NCBI GenBank assembly: GCA_036874045.1
Contig: CM072347.1
Coordinates: forward strand, 560,501-624,500
Length of the DNA stretch: 64,000 bases
From: Cymodocea nodosa
Taxonomy: Eukaryota > Streptophyta > Magnoliopsida > Alismatales > Cymodoceaceae
Direction of reading: 5' to 3'
Shown here: positions 9,111-21,807 of the stretch, one piece after another
Numbering within the stretch: the first letter of the stretch is position 1
Layout: the number at the start of each line of letters is the position of its first letter
Made by a program: the position numbers and the translations under genes
The notes under the pieces: generated by a model
The model's input: only the letters and a program-made list of their open reading frames with translations
Database searches by the model: none
Told to the model about the DNA's origin: nothing

Positions 9111-11861
9111 GCTTCCCCCGAAATATCTGGAAAGTAGTTAAGGAATTCACTATAATCAAACCAAGTAGCTTCTTCTTTAGTCCATGCATGCCACTGAATT
9201 AATAGTTGAGGGACTAGTTGTTCATCACGATGGATTATGCGTTGTTGTAGTACTTTAGCTGGTTGTATTTCAATAGGTGGACTTGGAAGTTCTGGTGAGT
9301 TTATTGTTGGAGGACAGTAGTGATGTGGTTTCAATTGAGAGACATGAAAGACTGGATGAATTTTTGAGTCGGATGGAAGTTGTAATTCGTAAGTAACCAC
9401 TCCAACATGTTTACTGATCTTGTATGGCCCATAATAGTGAGGTTGATGGAGTTTAGGTGTGTCGCATCCTCTAGTCGAAATTGGTTGGTATGGCTGGAGC
9501 TTAACATTGGCTTGATCACCGATGTTGTACTCCTTCTCACGATGATCCTTATCCTTTATTTGTTTCATCCAGTTTTGTGTTGTTTGGAGGTTACGACGGA
9601 GATCTTGTAGGACTTCATCTCTGTTTCTTGCCTACACCACTAGCCCAATATCTCTGACCATTCTTGGTATATATGACAAGAGCATAGGTGGAGGAGTGTC
9701 GTGTAGAGCTTGATATGGGAGGCGCCTGTGGACGAAAGGTGAGCGACGTTGTAGGAATACTCCACCTAGGAAAGTCATGATGTCCACATAACATTGTAGG
9801 TGTAGAGTGGTAGAAGCGCCTAGGGTAAGTTTCAAGGCATCTATTTAATGCTTCACTTTGGCCATCAGATTTTGGGTGACATGCTGAGCTCATACAGAGC
9901 TTTGTTCCCATTTGCGAGAAAAATTCCTTCCAGAAGTTGCTAGTAAAAAGGAGATCACGGTCGCTCGCTCGCTATTGTTTTTTGGTACTCCATGCAACTT
10001 GACAATGTTGGCGACGAGTGTGTGGGCTATGGATCGTGCTGAATATGGGTGCTTGAGAGCTAGGAAGTGGTCAAACTTAGTTAGCCAATCTACTACAACC
10101 ATTATTGTTGTATAACCTTTGGATTTTGGCAACCATTGATGAAATCCAAGGCTATGTCATGCCAAGGTTGCTCTGGAATGGGGAGAGGTCGAAGAAGACT
10201 TGTTGGCTTAAGGTGCTCTGCTTTGCATTGTTGGCGTGTGGGACAATTGCAGACATACATACTCCTTTACTTCTTTTGAGATTCCCTTCCAGTAGAAACT
10301 CTTTTTTAAGGCCTCTAATGTCTTCTTGTAGCCTTGGTGTCCTCCTACCTTCTTGTCGTGTACCTCGACAATCAATTATTGACCAATGTTTGTTTTCACT
10401 TGATGAAATAGTTTGTGTCATCAATATAACATGCCTCCATGGAGAGAATAACATGAGTTGGAGAGTTTACCGTCCACATAATCCTACATTTTCTCTCACA
10501 AGTAGCTATCTTCTTTGTATGCCCTTTTGCTTGTAAGAAACCAAGTTGCCTAGGGATCTAAAATTGTAGCAGATTCCATATTAATTGTTTGTTGTGATAA
10601 TGCATTTGCTGCTCCATTATGGCACCCCTTTTTGTATTGTACATGAAAATCAAATCTCATGAATTTTAGGAGCCACTTTTGTCGTGCATTAGTGTGTAAC
10701 CTTTGATCTAATAAGTATATTAAGCTCTCATGATCCGTTCTAATCATGAATTGTCCACCCAGCAAGTAATTCCTCCAACGCTAAATTGCTATTGCTGAGG
10801 TTGTCGTCTCCTTCTCGTATATGGGAAGATCATGTTTCTTCCTTTAAATGGTTGGCTAAGGAAAGCAATAGGTCTTTCCTTTTGCATCAGTACGACTCCT
10901 ATGCCGTCTGAGCAAGCGTCGCATTCAATCACAAAAGGCTCATTGTAATTGGGAAGTGCTAGAACGAGCACGGTGATCGTGGAGTTTTTGAGTTGTTGGA
11001 AAGTGACGTGACATTCCAACATCCATTCGAAAGCTCCCTATCTTAGTTGTTATGTTAAGGGTCTCGCTATCATCCCATATGTCTTGATAAATCAAAGATA
11101 ATACCAAGTGAGTCTGAGGAACCCTCTAAGTTCTCGGACATTCTTGGGCTAGGGCCGGCCATTCTTTTACTACTTGCAGTTTATCATTTTCGATGGCAAC
11201 TCTCTAACTTGAGATGACATGCCTCAAGTATTGAATCTGTTGGGTGCCGAGCATGCAGTTTGATCACTTTGATTTGAGGTGATGGTCGACCATGAGTTGA
11301 AGGACGAGTCACACATGCTCGAGATGACTCTCCATATTTGGGCCGTAGATTAAGAGCTCATTGAAGGAAATTAAGACATTTTCGAAAATACTCGTTGAAG
11401 AGCTCATTCAAAAGAGATTGAAATGTCGTCGGAGCATTGGTTAGTTCGAACGACATGACAAGATACTCAAAGTGTACTTGATGAGTACGAACGGTTGTCT
11501 TGAACGTATCTTCCGCTCGCATTCATACTTGGTGATAGCTTGAACGAACATCTAGCTTAGAGTATGCATAATTCTCTCCCAGTTCATCCAAGAGGTCATC
11601 CACCAATTGTGTAGGGTATTTATCCTTCACTGTTTGTTTATTAAGATCGTGATAGTCGACACATAGTCTCCAATCGCTTGTCTTCCTTTTGACCAGTAGA
11701 ACTAGAGCAATGTAAGGGCTTGAGTTGGGTCTAATAAGACCATCCTAGAGTAACTCACGAAGATGAGCTTCCATTGCAGCTTTTTGTTGAGGGAAATATC
11801 AATAGGGTCTGTAGTTGAAGGGTTTGCTCCCTATTTTCAAAGGAATGCCATGATCTTGTGG
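9092..11861 (-). pseudogene. Degenerate Ty3/gypsy chromovirus pol (RT, RNase H, integrase), first complete copy
   Basis: Read on the minus strand, the conserved order is reverse transcriptase (11861 to about 11100), RNase H (about 11022-10550) and integrase (about 10454-9092). RT is recognised by RPYxYFPQQK, CVDYHDLNK, KLDVRSSYHQV and TNAPTTF. It has in-frame stops at 11799-11801, 11745-11747 and 11523-11525, a frameshift near 11376 and a further stop at 11309-11311. The catalytic FDD is FNE (11357-11365). RNase H keeps ECDA, YEKE and RTDHESL, but is frameshifted near 10830, and its last catalytic Asp is Asn (10604-10606). Integrase keeps D (VVVDWL, 10088-10090), D (SDRD, 9954-9965) and E (SEALN, 9852-9854), but these are split by a 5-nt net insertion at a TCGC repeat. 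The C-terminus has the GDQANVKLQPY and HPVFHVSQLK motifs and a chromo-like tail ending 18 bp inside the LTR. Gag and protease are missing, so it cannot be autonomous. Confidence 0.88.
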
Positions 11862-13633
11862 TTATTTATAAGGACAATAAAGATAGAAATTTTCACACAA
11901 ACAACATTTATTTGAGCTTATATATATATGATCTGTCTGTCGACATCCTTATTAAGTTGGTTCGATTTGTGTTTCTTGTTTGTAGGTGTGTCTTTGACTT
12001 TTGTTCATATACATCCTAAAATTCTTTTATTATTCTTTTAACATGGGGCAAGCATGTCTAACGTAATATACTAGTGCCCATTGCTTTTTCCTGAAGCACC
12101 TTGCATATTAATTTATTCAAAGGAATTAAATGTATTGGTCGCTTAGTTTGTTTGAAGATTTTGAATTTAAGTGTTATGGCCTCATTACCAATTCTAATAT
12201 GAACTTTCATATGTTTAGCTTTTAAAATGAACTTGGTAAATTTCGTTGAGGTGACTTGCTGATTCTCTTATCATTATTTTAAGTAGTTTTTATTGATCTA
12301 TCCTTTAATTGTGACAGTGCATTGTATCGATTTTATGAACATATGACAAGTCCAATTCCCTTTACATCTCATCTATGTAAACATTATAAATTTCACTACA
12401 ATGTGGGTATAAGAGAATATAGGTATGGGAAAGGAAATTTGTTCTTGTTCTATGAGTTATTTAGGTACTCACATGGATGTCAAGGAAGAGAATTATCATG
12501 AACCATACCTTTGTTTTGATTTCTCTTTTCTTTGAGCGTAGTAAATCAGGTATGCTTCTTTTAGCCTTTACCTTATTTATTATGAATCAAATGCATGATA
12601 ACTTACCTTGAAAATAATGCACGGTTTGGGTAAAGAGAGCTTGCATGATTTATTATGAATTTTGTGTTTATTTAGATAGTATACTGTTGTTGTGATTTTT
12701 GTTTAGGATTATTTCTGTTCAAATCTAGACATTTATTTATTTGTGATTAAAGTCAATTCTAATTATCTTGAACGCCATGCATGATCTTGGTTTTTGCTTT
12801 TTGTGCCTCCTGATTTATTAGTTTCGGTAATCATAGAGTGCGGAAGAACATAGCACTGTCGATGCAACCATGGAGAGGGAGAAAGACACGTAACTTATAT
12901 TAAGTGATTACAGCACACGCATAAAATCTTTATAATCCTAATTTTAGTATGATTATTTATACGATGGTTATCCTTTATATTTGATCATAGGCGGAGCTTG
13001 AACTGCAGTTGAATTGGATGGCCAGCCTTGTCCCTCCTTCCACCTCTCTTCTCTCTTTACTTCATATTATTATTACTATTAAAGTCACCAGAATTATTTC
13101 AAAAATTTCATGCATGAGTCATGAATCTGGAAGCTTAGAATTATAAATCAAGGTAAATTAGTGCGCCCTCAAATTTAACCAGTTATATCTTTATCAATTC
13201 TTAATGAATTCGAGTAAAACAAGAATTCACATGAAAATATTTAAAAGCTTTTTGGGACAACAAAAAACTGGAGCTGAGATGATCACCTAAGATTGACTTC
13301 CGTAAAATTTCATGGATTTAAATCACACTCAATCCATCACGAAAAACTTTGAGATTTTGCATCATGTTAAAATTTTGATTCACCAATGCTCTCAGAAAAT
13401 ACAGAGCGAACCACTTTGTGGTATTATTTATAAATTTACAACAAAAGTTCATCGATGAATGGATGTCTCTAAACAGTAATTTCTCACTAAGATACAATAT
13501 ACGCAGAATCATTTTTCCAAAATGAATTGAAACAAACAAATTAAATTTAGAAACATATATCACTCCTGGGAATAAATAACTCACTGTAGAACCATATTAC
13601 TGCGGCGTGCCTTCGAATGTTTTTGTGAAGTAA

Positions 13634-15178
13634 TCACTTAGAACTCGAAGTCAACAGCAACTCATCAGCCATTTCTTTGACGAGCTTCCAGGCGGCGAGG
13701 ACGTGCGTCTCGTCCGTCAAGGTGGCACCGACGGCGAATCGTATCACGTACACACCGCCGAGCACGGTGTGCGTCATGTACGCCCTGCCGCTCTCGTTGA
13801 TCTTCACGAGAAGCCTCTGGTTCAGAGCATTTGTCTCCTCCTGCCCTTCCATGGAAATGGCGGACTTGGCCGGGTTGAGACGGAAGCAGACCAATGCGAA
13901 TCTCCTGGGCACCACCACCTCGAAACGGGAGTCGCACCTCACCATCCGCTCGAAGGTCCTGGCCAGGTGCACGTCGCTCCTGATGTGGGAGCGCAGGTTT
14001 CGGGCGCCGTAACATCGGATGACCATGTACAGCTTCAACGCCCTGAAGCGTCGCCCCACCCCTACCTGCCAGTCCTTGTAGTCCACCACCGCCCCCGTCT
14101 CGGTGGCCCGATTCTTCAGGTACTCCGGGTCGATGTTCAGGGACTCCACCAGGGGGGTGCGGTCCCTCACCCAAAGGCAGCAACAGTCCAGGCACGTCAA
14201 AAGCCACTTGTGCGGGCTCATGCTAATCGAGTCCACCCGCTCCAACCCCTCGAAGTGATGCCTGAACTCGGGGCATATGCACGCACTCCCGGCGTACGCC
14301 GCGTCCACGTGCACCCAAGCTTGGTGGCTCCTCGCCACATCCGCTAAGGCACCTACCGGGTCCACCGCCGTGGACGAGGTGGTGCCCACCGTGGCGCAGA
14401 AGTAGGTGGGCACCAGCCCCGCCGCCACATCCGCGTCCATGGCCTCCTTCAGACACTGGGGCGACAGGGAGAAGGCCGACTCCTGATGCGTCTTGATCGC
14501 CCTCACGTTGCACGGTGCGAACCCGGCGATCTTACAGGCCTTGGTGAAGGTGGAGTGTGTCTGATCCGAGGCGTAGGCCGTCAGGCTGCTGGCGTCCTTC
14601 AGGCCGTGGCGCTTCATGGTGGAGTCCCTGGCGGCCACGAGGGTGCACAGCATGGCCTCGCTGGTGGTGGCCTGGACGACGCCGCCACCTGTACCTCCGC
14701 TAGAGAAGTGGAAGCAGGTGGGGAGATGGAGGAGTTGCGCCATCCAGTCCACGACTAGAGTCTCCAGCTCGGTGACGGCTGGGGAGGCGAGCCAGTTGAA
14801 GGACACGGGGTTGAGAGCGGAGGCGAGGAGGTCCGCGGAGAGGGCTGCGGAAGACAGCGTGGCGGAGAAGTAGGCGAAGAAGTTGGGACTGGCCCAGTGG
14901 GTCATGCCGGGGAGGACGGCGGAGGAGATCTCCCTCAGCACCGCATCGAAGGGCTCGGGGTTTGGGGGCGGGGACGAGGGGAGGAGAGGCCGGAGGTATC
15001 CCGGCTCCACCGACGGGAGGACGGGGTATGTCCCGACGGATCTGTAGTAGTCGAGGATGAAATCGACGGTCTTGTGGGATTGGTCCTTGAATTCGTCGAG
15101 GTCCAGTGGGTTGAAGCCTTGGACGGAAGGAGGAGAAAGCAGCATCTCATGCTGAGTGGGTGGGTCGATACTTCCCAT
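13634..15178 (-). CDS. TDC: Tryptophan decarboxylase, copy 2
   Basis: Encodes the same 514 residues as the gene at 3688-5232, with K324, H208, D292, Y353 and G375 all present and the same ATG and TGA. It has its own TATA-like box and G-box upstream, so it can be an independent transcription unit. Confidence 0.95.
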   Translation of the reverse strand: MGSIDPPTQHEMLLSPPSVQGFNPLDLDEFKDQSHKTVDFILDYYRSVGTYPVLPSVEPGYLRPLLPSSPPPNPEPFDAVLREISSAVLPGMTHWASPNFFAYFSATLSSAALSADLLASALNPVSFNWLASPAVTELETLVVDWMAQLLHLPTCFHFSSGGTGGGVVQATTSEAMLCTLVAARDSTMKRHGLKDASSLTAYASDQTHSTFTKACKIAGFAPCNVRAIKTHQESAFSLSPQCLKEAMDADVAAGLVPTYFCATVGTTSSTAVDPVGALADVARSHQAWVHVDAAYAGSACICPEFRHHFEGLERVDSISMSPHKWLLTCLDCCCLWVRDRTPLVESLNIDPEYLKNRATETGAVVDYKDWQVGVGRRFRALKLYMVIRCYGARNLRSHIRSDVHLARTFERMVRCDSRFEVVVPRRFALVCFRLNPAKSAISMEGQEETNALNQRLLVKINESGRAYMTHTVLGGVYVIRFAVGATLTDETHVLAAWKLVKEMADELLLTSSSK

Positions 15179-15507
15179 GTTGCTTCGTTCGAGTTGGGCG
15201 GAGACGATTGATTGATGGATGGATGGATCGAATGCAGGTGGGAGAGGGAAGCTGGATCGATGTGGCGGAGGGTCAGTCTAAGGTATTAGGATTGATTGAT
15301 GGATGTACGTTGTTGTGAAGAAGTTGGCGCTGCGAGGCATCGATTTAAATAGCAACACCAACGTACGTACATTACACCCATCCAATGAATTACGAACCAG
15401 AGGAGGAGGAAGCTTCGGGTTAGGACGAGAAAAAAATTTCACCAAGTCGTAGAGTCCAAAGGATGCCACGCAGCCGCCACCCATTTGGATTTTGTGAAGG
15501 ACACGTG
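15179..15507 (-). promoter_or_regulatory. TDC core promoter and leader, copy 2
   Basis: Same TATA-like box (15344-15351) and G-box (15502-15507) as copy 1. Confidence 0.65.
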
Positions 15508-16865
15508 GTATCATCCTTTGAAATGATCAAGGGCTCCGTCGCACAAGTCAGCGGACGACCAAGAAGATCATCCGCACGCCTCCGGTACGTTTGTGGTCAG
15601 GACTCGTTTAGCCTCCTTACCGGCGCCATCCACCGTAAATTACAAATATATTCTTGAACTTACTATTTTATCCTACAATCAATTGATAACGAGAGAGAAA
15701 GTTCATCCTTTGTTAACTCAGGTTTTATCCTTAAATCCTATATTTACATTTTCTTATTATTTCATATGATATTATTTGATAACAATCATCTTTTATCGTC
15801 ATAAATTGTAAAATTCATATTTTAGGATAAAAGCTATATTTTATCATCATAAATCATATTACATCATTTTCTATTGTAAAAATCATATTTTGTGTATAAA
15901 CTTGTGACGAGTATTGGACAATTGTATATAATTAAATTTATATTCTGTTACTTTTAGTTATTTTTTGTCACGTTCCTTAGTATATATAAATATTCATATT
16001 TCTGTTAATTTTTTGTAATTTTCTCTTTCATTATTTTATATAACTTTTTGAATCTTTCTTCCTATTTCTTTTCATTAATTCCTGAAATAAGGCGGCGTAT
16101 GAGTTTGGTTGTGATCATTAATCCCACTTCGACCAATTCAAAGTATAATGTGCAAAAAGCAGAAATGCATATCCGCACGTAGCATTTTACAAATACAACG
16201 TTTGCAAATTAAAGGCTATGAAAGAGGAAAATGAACTCTCTTTCTCTCGGTGTACCACGTGGAAATAAGAATAAAGATGCCACTCATCGGCCAACCATCT
16301 TCGTGGAAAAGGTTTGGTTGACGCTTACGGATGTAATTGTAATATGGCATTGAAGTAAATTTATACAAGTAATACCCGTAAATATAAAATAAGTCACAAA
16401 TGTAGAATAATTTTATATAAATTAATGTAAAGAGTAAACTTTGATTAATAGATGATAAAACTTTTTACATATTATCAATTAATTTTAAGATAAAATGTTA
16501 CGTTGAAAAAGTCCTGCATACCTGCAAATGCAAGCTGACGTGGGACAATCAAGTTACCGAAAGAACATTCTATTAATTTGATCATATGACGTACAAAGTC
16601 ATGGTTTCTATTATATATATAATCGACTAAATCAATTTTAAAAAATGTTAGAGCAAGTACGTTCGTTCTCACAAGTCAGCGGACGACCAAGACTTATTCC
16701 AACGAATCCGTGACGACGCCGTAGGTGGCTGCCTCATCACGAGTTAAACCTTAAAAATCGTAAATATCGACAGTCGAAGATGGACGCGGCGTGTGGTAAT
16801 CAGATTGTCCAGGTAGATGACGCTTGCTTAACTTCGTATCAAGACTTCCCAACAGGAATTTTTAC

Positions 16866-17129
16866 CACGTGGGCGCCTACAACCCTGAGTACGACCAGAA
16901 GCTTCCTCATCAGTTTCTTAATTCCTCACGTACCCATGCATGAATTTTATGATGGATGCTTTTTGTGCGAACATTGTTGTCGCTAGCTATATTTAAATCG
17001 AAGCTCGGCCGCGCAAGTTCTTCACAACAACGTACATCCATCTACAGCTTGCGACCATCAATCAATCCTAATACCTTAGACGATCGATCGATCGATCGAT
17101 CGTCTCCGGGCCAACTCGAACGAACCAAT
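16866..17129 (+). promoter_or_regulatory. Orphan TDC-like promoter, copy 2
   Basis: Same TATA box (16988-16995), G-box (16866-16871) and lost start codon as in copy 1. Confidence 0.8.
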
Positions 17130-17586
17130 ATTTGTTAGACGAGCGTTGGTAGTCCTTCTCGGGGGCGTTGATGATCTCGATTGGAGTTTCCAACCTTTGG
17201 TTGGCATACACATGAGCGACGATGGTTGTCCTTCACGTAGTTTTGTCGATCAACGGAGGAAGAGCGTATTAGCATGATTGAAAAGCGGAGAATGAGGATG
17301 GAATGGTACTTCCGATCTTATTGAACACTATTTTCCACAAAATATCCTTTCAATGAGTATCGTATTTTTATTTTATTTTGTTTTGTTTGCTCTTCGATTA
17401 TATCTCGTCATGTACCATAGATTTTATCTTGAAAATAAAGTCTATTGTATTGGAGGTGACAATTTTCTCTAAGTAGAACGACGGCAAATCATCTTGTTAT
17501 TCGTGGATGGCAACACATTGGAGAACAACTGTTGGATCGACGTGTGGTTAGTCTAGAGTTGATTGTTTAGAAGACTGAAAGGACAC

Positions 17587-17620
<34 letters not shown>

Positions 17621-18745
17621 GGATACAAGTAGCATAAAACCATCTAAATTAACACATACGCAAGTATCTCTATGACAGGCGTAGTTGCATGAAAGTTGTG
17701 ATTGCAATACGTTGGATGAGCAGTTGGTGGTTCGCACAAACCTGTGGAGTGCATGAAAGCTGTTCGTTCAAGTGATGCAGTCTAGGATAGGCAAGTTGAT
17801 GGCAGCGTGTTCGCATGATTTTGAGTGATCCACATTTTTTTCCCAATGCATACGGATGACTTCGGGTGCATTAGACAATATACTTTTATTAATCTTCTTT
17901 ACAATAGAAAGAAGATTGAGGAAGGGCACTACTTAATGACTCTTCTCCAGGTGACAGATGAAGAGGTTCGAAAGCACAACAAAGGACATGCTCTTTTGTG
18001 ATAGAATATATGGATGATGGGAAGTGGGATCGGAGGCATTTTTGTTCATAGTTTTATTTGACTTTTATTTAATTATCTTACCAAAACATTATCCCCTTTT
18101 ACCATGAATTGTAATTATCGTACATATGATGTATATATTATTTACAATGTCCTTGTAATTAGTTGTAAATATTTTTGTACTTTGGACTAGTCAATAATGT
18201 AGTTCTAACTTAGTTTAATTCGTGAGATTAATTAGCACCCTATTCCTTATAGTTTTTTAAGATTGATTCACGACTTCTTGCAGATTTCACCAATACTTGT
18301 TCACATACTTCGTTAGACGTCGTACACTTAGTTATTTTAAACTTAAAGTTAAATATTTTCAAATAAGTTTTTAGCTTCGTTGCAAAAGAATTGGCCTAAC
18401 CAATTTAGGATTCCGGAAGGTTTAGGTTTAATTTAATTTAATTTAATTAGGTTAGGATAGTTATGGATAAATTAGATTTAGTTATGACAATTAGATGCAG
18501 TTTAATTTAAATTTAGGTTAGTGGAAATCTAGATATAGTTTATTAATAGCTTTATATTTAGGAGTAGGATTAAGTTAGATTTAGTTGGGAGTAGTTTAAA
18601 TTCGTTTTAGAATGGCTTTAGTGTTAAATTAGATTTTACATTAAGTTAGTCATGACGTAGGATAACTAAATCTTAGTTATAAATTTAGGCATAGTTTGAA
18701 TTTAGTTTAGATGTAATAGAAATGGTATGCGTCAGTTGTGCACTA

Positions 18746-19056
18746 CTTTGTGATCGAGTACTCACCGTCGCCGTATCGAGGAATGGAAGGAAGCAAGAAG
18801 GAAAACATTAGAAGAGAAGGTAGAAAGATGAAAGTTTTATTGATAAATGGACTACCAAGGCAAAGAACCTTGACAATCCAAAACAAGATGTCCTTAGCTT
18901 TTAAATAGGAAAACAAGGATAATGTGTAATTACTAACTGATAGCAATTACTAAACATAGGAAATGCTAATTAAGATACTAATTACTCCTTCCATGTGCAG
19001 GAATGGAAAATCCAGTGGAGGCCCCATAGATTGGGCCTTAATTTGGGGTAATGACA
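18746..19056 (-). mobile_element. Chromovirus 3' LTR, copy 2
   Basis: Same TG start (19056), TATA-like box and AATAAA as copy 1. Confidence 0.7.
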
Positions 19057-21807
19057 GCTTCCCCCGAAATATCTGGAAAGTAGTTAAGGAATTCACTATA
19101 ATCAAACCAAGTAGCTTCTTCTTTAGTCCATGCATGCCACTGAATTAATAGTTGAGGGACTAGTTGTTCATCACGATGGATTATGCGTTGTTGTAGTACT
19201 TTAGCTGGTTGTATTTCAATAGGTGGACTTGGAAGTTCTGGTGAGTTTATTGTTGGAGGACAGTAGTGATGTGGTTTCAATTGAGAGACATGAAAGACTG
19301 GATGAATTTTTGAGTCGGATGGAAGTTGTAATTCGTAAGTAACCACTCCAACATGTTTACTGATCTTGTATGGCCCATAATAGTGAGGTTGATGGAGTTT
19401 AGGTGTGTCGCATCCTCTAGTCGAAATTGGTTGGTATGGCTGGAGCTTAACATTGGCTTGATCACCGATGTTGTACTCCTTCTCACGATGATCCTTATCC
19501 TTTATTTGTTTCATCCAGTTTTGTGTTGTTTGGAGGTTACGACGGAGATCTTGTAGGACTTCATCTCTGTTTCTTGCCTACACCACTAGCCCAATATCTC
19601 TGACCATTCTTGGTATATATGACAAGAGCATAGGTGGAGGAGTGTCGTGTAGAGCTTGATATGGGAGGCGCCTGTGGACGAAAGGTGAGCGACGTTGTAG
19701 GAATACTCCACCTAGGAAAGTCATGATGTCCACATAACATTGTAGGTGTAGAGTGGTAGAAGCGCCTAGGGTAAGTTTCAAGGCATCTATTTAATGCTTC
19801 ACTTTGGCCATCAGATTTTGGGTGACATGCTGAGCTCATACAGAGCTTTGTTCCCATTTGCGAGAAAAATTCCTTCCAGAAGTTGCTAGTAAAAAGGAGA
19901 TCACGGTCGCTCGCTCGCTATTGTTTTTTGGTACTCCATGCAACTTGACAATGTTGGCGACGAGTGTGTGGGCTATGGATCGTGCTGAATATGGGTGCTT
20001 GAGAGCTAGGAAGTGGTCAAACTTAGTTAGCCAATCTACTACAACCATTATTGTTGTATAACCTTTGGATTTTGGCAACCATTGATGAAATCCAAGGCTA
20101 TGTCATGCCAAGGTTGCTCTGGAATGGGGAGAGGTCGAAGAAGACTTGTTGGCTTAAGGTGCTCTGCTTTGCATTGTTGGCGTGTGGGACAATTGCAGAC
20201 ATACATACTCCTTTACTTCTTTTGAGATTCCCTTCCAGTAGAAACTCTTTTTTAAGGCCTCTAATGTCTTCTTGTAGCCTTGGTGTCCTCCTACCTTCTT
20301 GTCGTGTACCTCGACAATCAATTATTGACCAATGTTTGTTTTCACTTGATGAAATAGTTTGTGTCATCAATATAACATGCCTCCATGGAGAGAATAACAT
20401 GAGTTGGAGAGTTTACCGTCCACATAATCCTACATTTTCTCTCACAAGTAGCTATCTTCTTTGTATGCCCTTTTGCTTGTAAGAAACCAAGTTGCCTAGG
20501 GATCTAAAATTGTAGCAGATTCCATATTAATTGTTTGTTGTGATAATGCATTTGCTGCTCCATTATGGCACCCCTTTTTGTATTGTACATGAAAATCAAA
20601 TCTCATGAATTTTAGGAGCCACTTTTGTCGTGCATTAGTGTGTAACCTTTGATCTAATAAGTATATTAAGCTCTCATGATCCGTTCTAATCATGAATTGT
20701 CCACCCAGCAAGTAATTCCTCCAACGCTAAATTGCTATTGCTGAGGTTGTCGTCTCCTTCTCGTATATGGGAAGATCATGTTTCTTCCTTTAAATGGTTG
20801 GCTAAGGAAAGCAATAGGTCTTTCCTTTTGCATCAGTACGACTCCTATGCCGTCTGAGCAAGCGTCGCATTCAATCACAAAAGGCTCATTGTAATTGGGA
20901 AGTGCTAGAACGAGCACGGTGATCGTGGAGTTTTTGAGTTGTTGGAAAGTGACGTGACATTCCAACATCCATTCGAAAGCTCCCTATCTTAGTTGTTATG
21001 TTAAGGGTCTCGCTATCATCCCATATGTCTTGATAAATCAAAGATAATACCAAGTGAGTCTGAGGAACCCTCTAAGTTCTCGGACATTCTTGGGCTAGGG
21101 CCGGCCATTCTTTTACTACTTGCAGTTTATCATTTTCGATGGCAACTCTCTAACTTGAGATGACATGCCTCAAGTATTGAATCTGTTGGGTGCCGAGCAT
21201 GCAGTTTGATCACTTTGATTTGAGGTGATGGTCGACCATGAGTTGAAGGACGAGTCACACATGCTCGAGATGACTCTCCATATTTGGGCCGTAGATTAAG
21301 AGCTCATTGAAGGAAATTAAGACATTTTCGAAAATACTCGTTGAAGAGCTCATTCAAAAGAGATTGAAATGTCGTCGGAGCATTGGTTAGTTCGAACGAC
21401 ATGACAAGATACTCAAAGTGTACTTGATGAGTACGAACGGTTGTCTTGAACGTATCTTCCGCTCGCATTCATACTTGGTGATAGCTTGAACGAACATCTA
21501 GCTTAGAGTATGCATAATTCTCTCCCAGTTCATCCAAGAGGTCATCCACCAATTGTGTAGGGTATTTATCCTTCACTGTTTGTTTATTAAGATCGTGATA
21601 GTCGACACATAGTCTCCAATCGCTTGTCTTCCTTTTGACCAGTAGAACTAGAGCAATGTAAGGGCTTGAGTTGGGTCTAATAAGACCATCCTAGAGTAAC
21701 TCACGAAGATGAGCTTCCATTGCAGCTTTTTGTTGAGGGAAATATCAATAGGGTCTGTAGTTGAAGGGTTTGCTCCCTATTTTCAAAGGAATGCCATGAT
21801 CTTGTGG
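19038..21807 (-). pseudogene. Chromovirus pol remnant, second complete copy
   Basis: Same open segments and same breaks as 9092-11861, including the TCGC-repeat frameshift between the integrase aspartates. Confidence 0.88.

Larger units (their letters stand above)
1..9946. repeat. Tandem array unit, copy 1 (9,946 bp)
   Basis: The sequence from base 1 reappears at base 9947 and every 9,946 bp after that, with no length change. The unit carries one intact TDC gene (minus strand), an orphan TDC-like promoter (plus strand), and a Ty3/gypsy pol remnant with its 3' LTR (minus strand). The boundary at base 1 is only the window edge and falls inside integrase, so the biological junction between units is unknown. 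This copy has the C allele at 6568. Confidence 0.98.
9947..19892. repeat. Tandem array unit, copy 2
   Basis: Same content and spacing as copy 1, shifted by 9,946 bp. It has the C allele at 16514. No other difference from copy 1 was noticed by reading. Confidence 0.98.

Noticed and set aside
9092..11861. Possible active retrotransposon
   Set aside because: No gag or protease, no 5' LTR, several stops and frameshifts, and changed catalytic residues in RT and RNase H.
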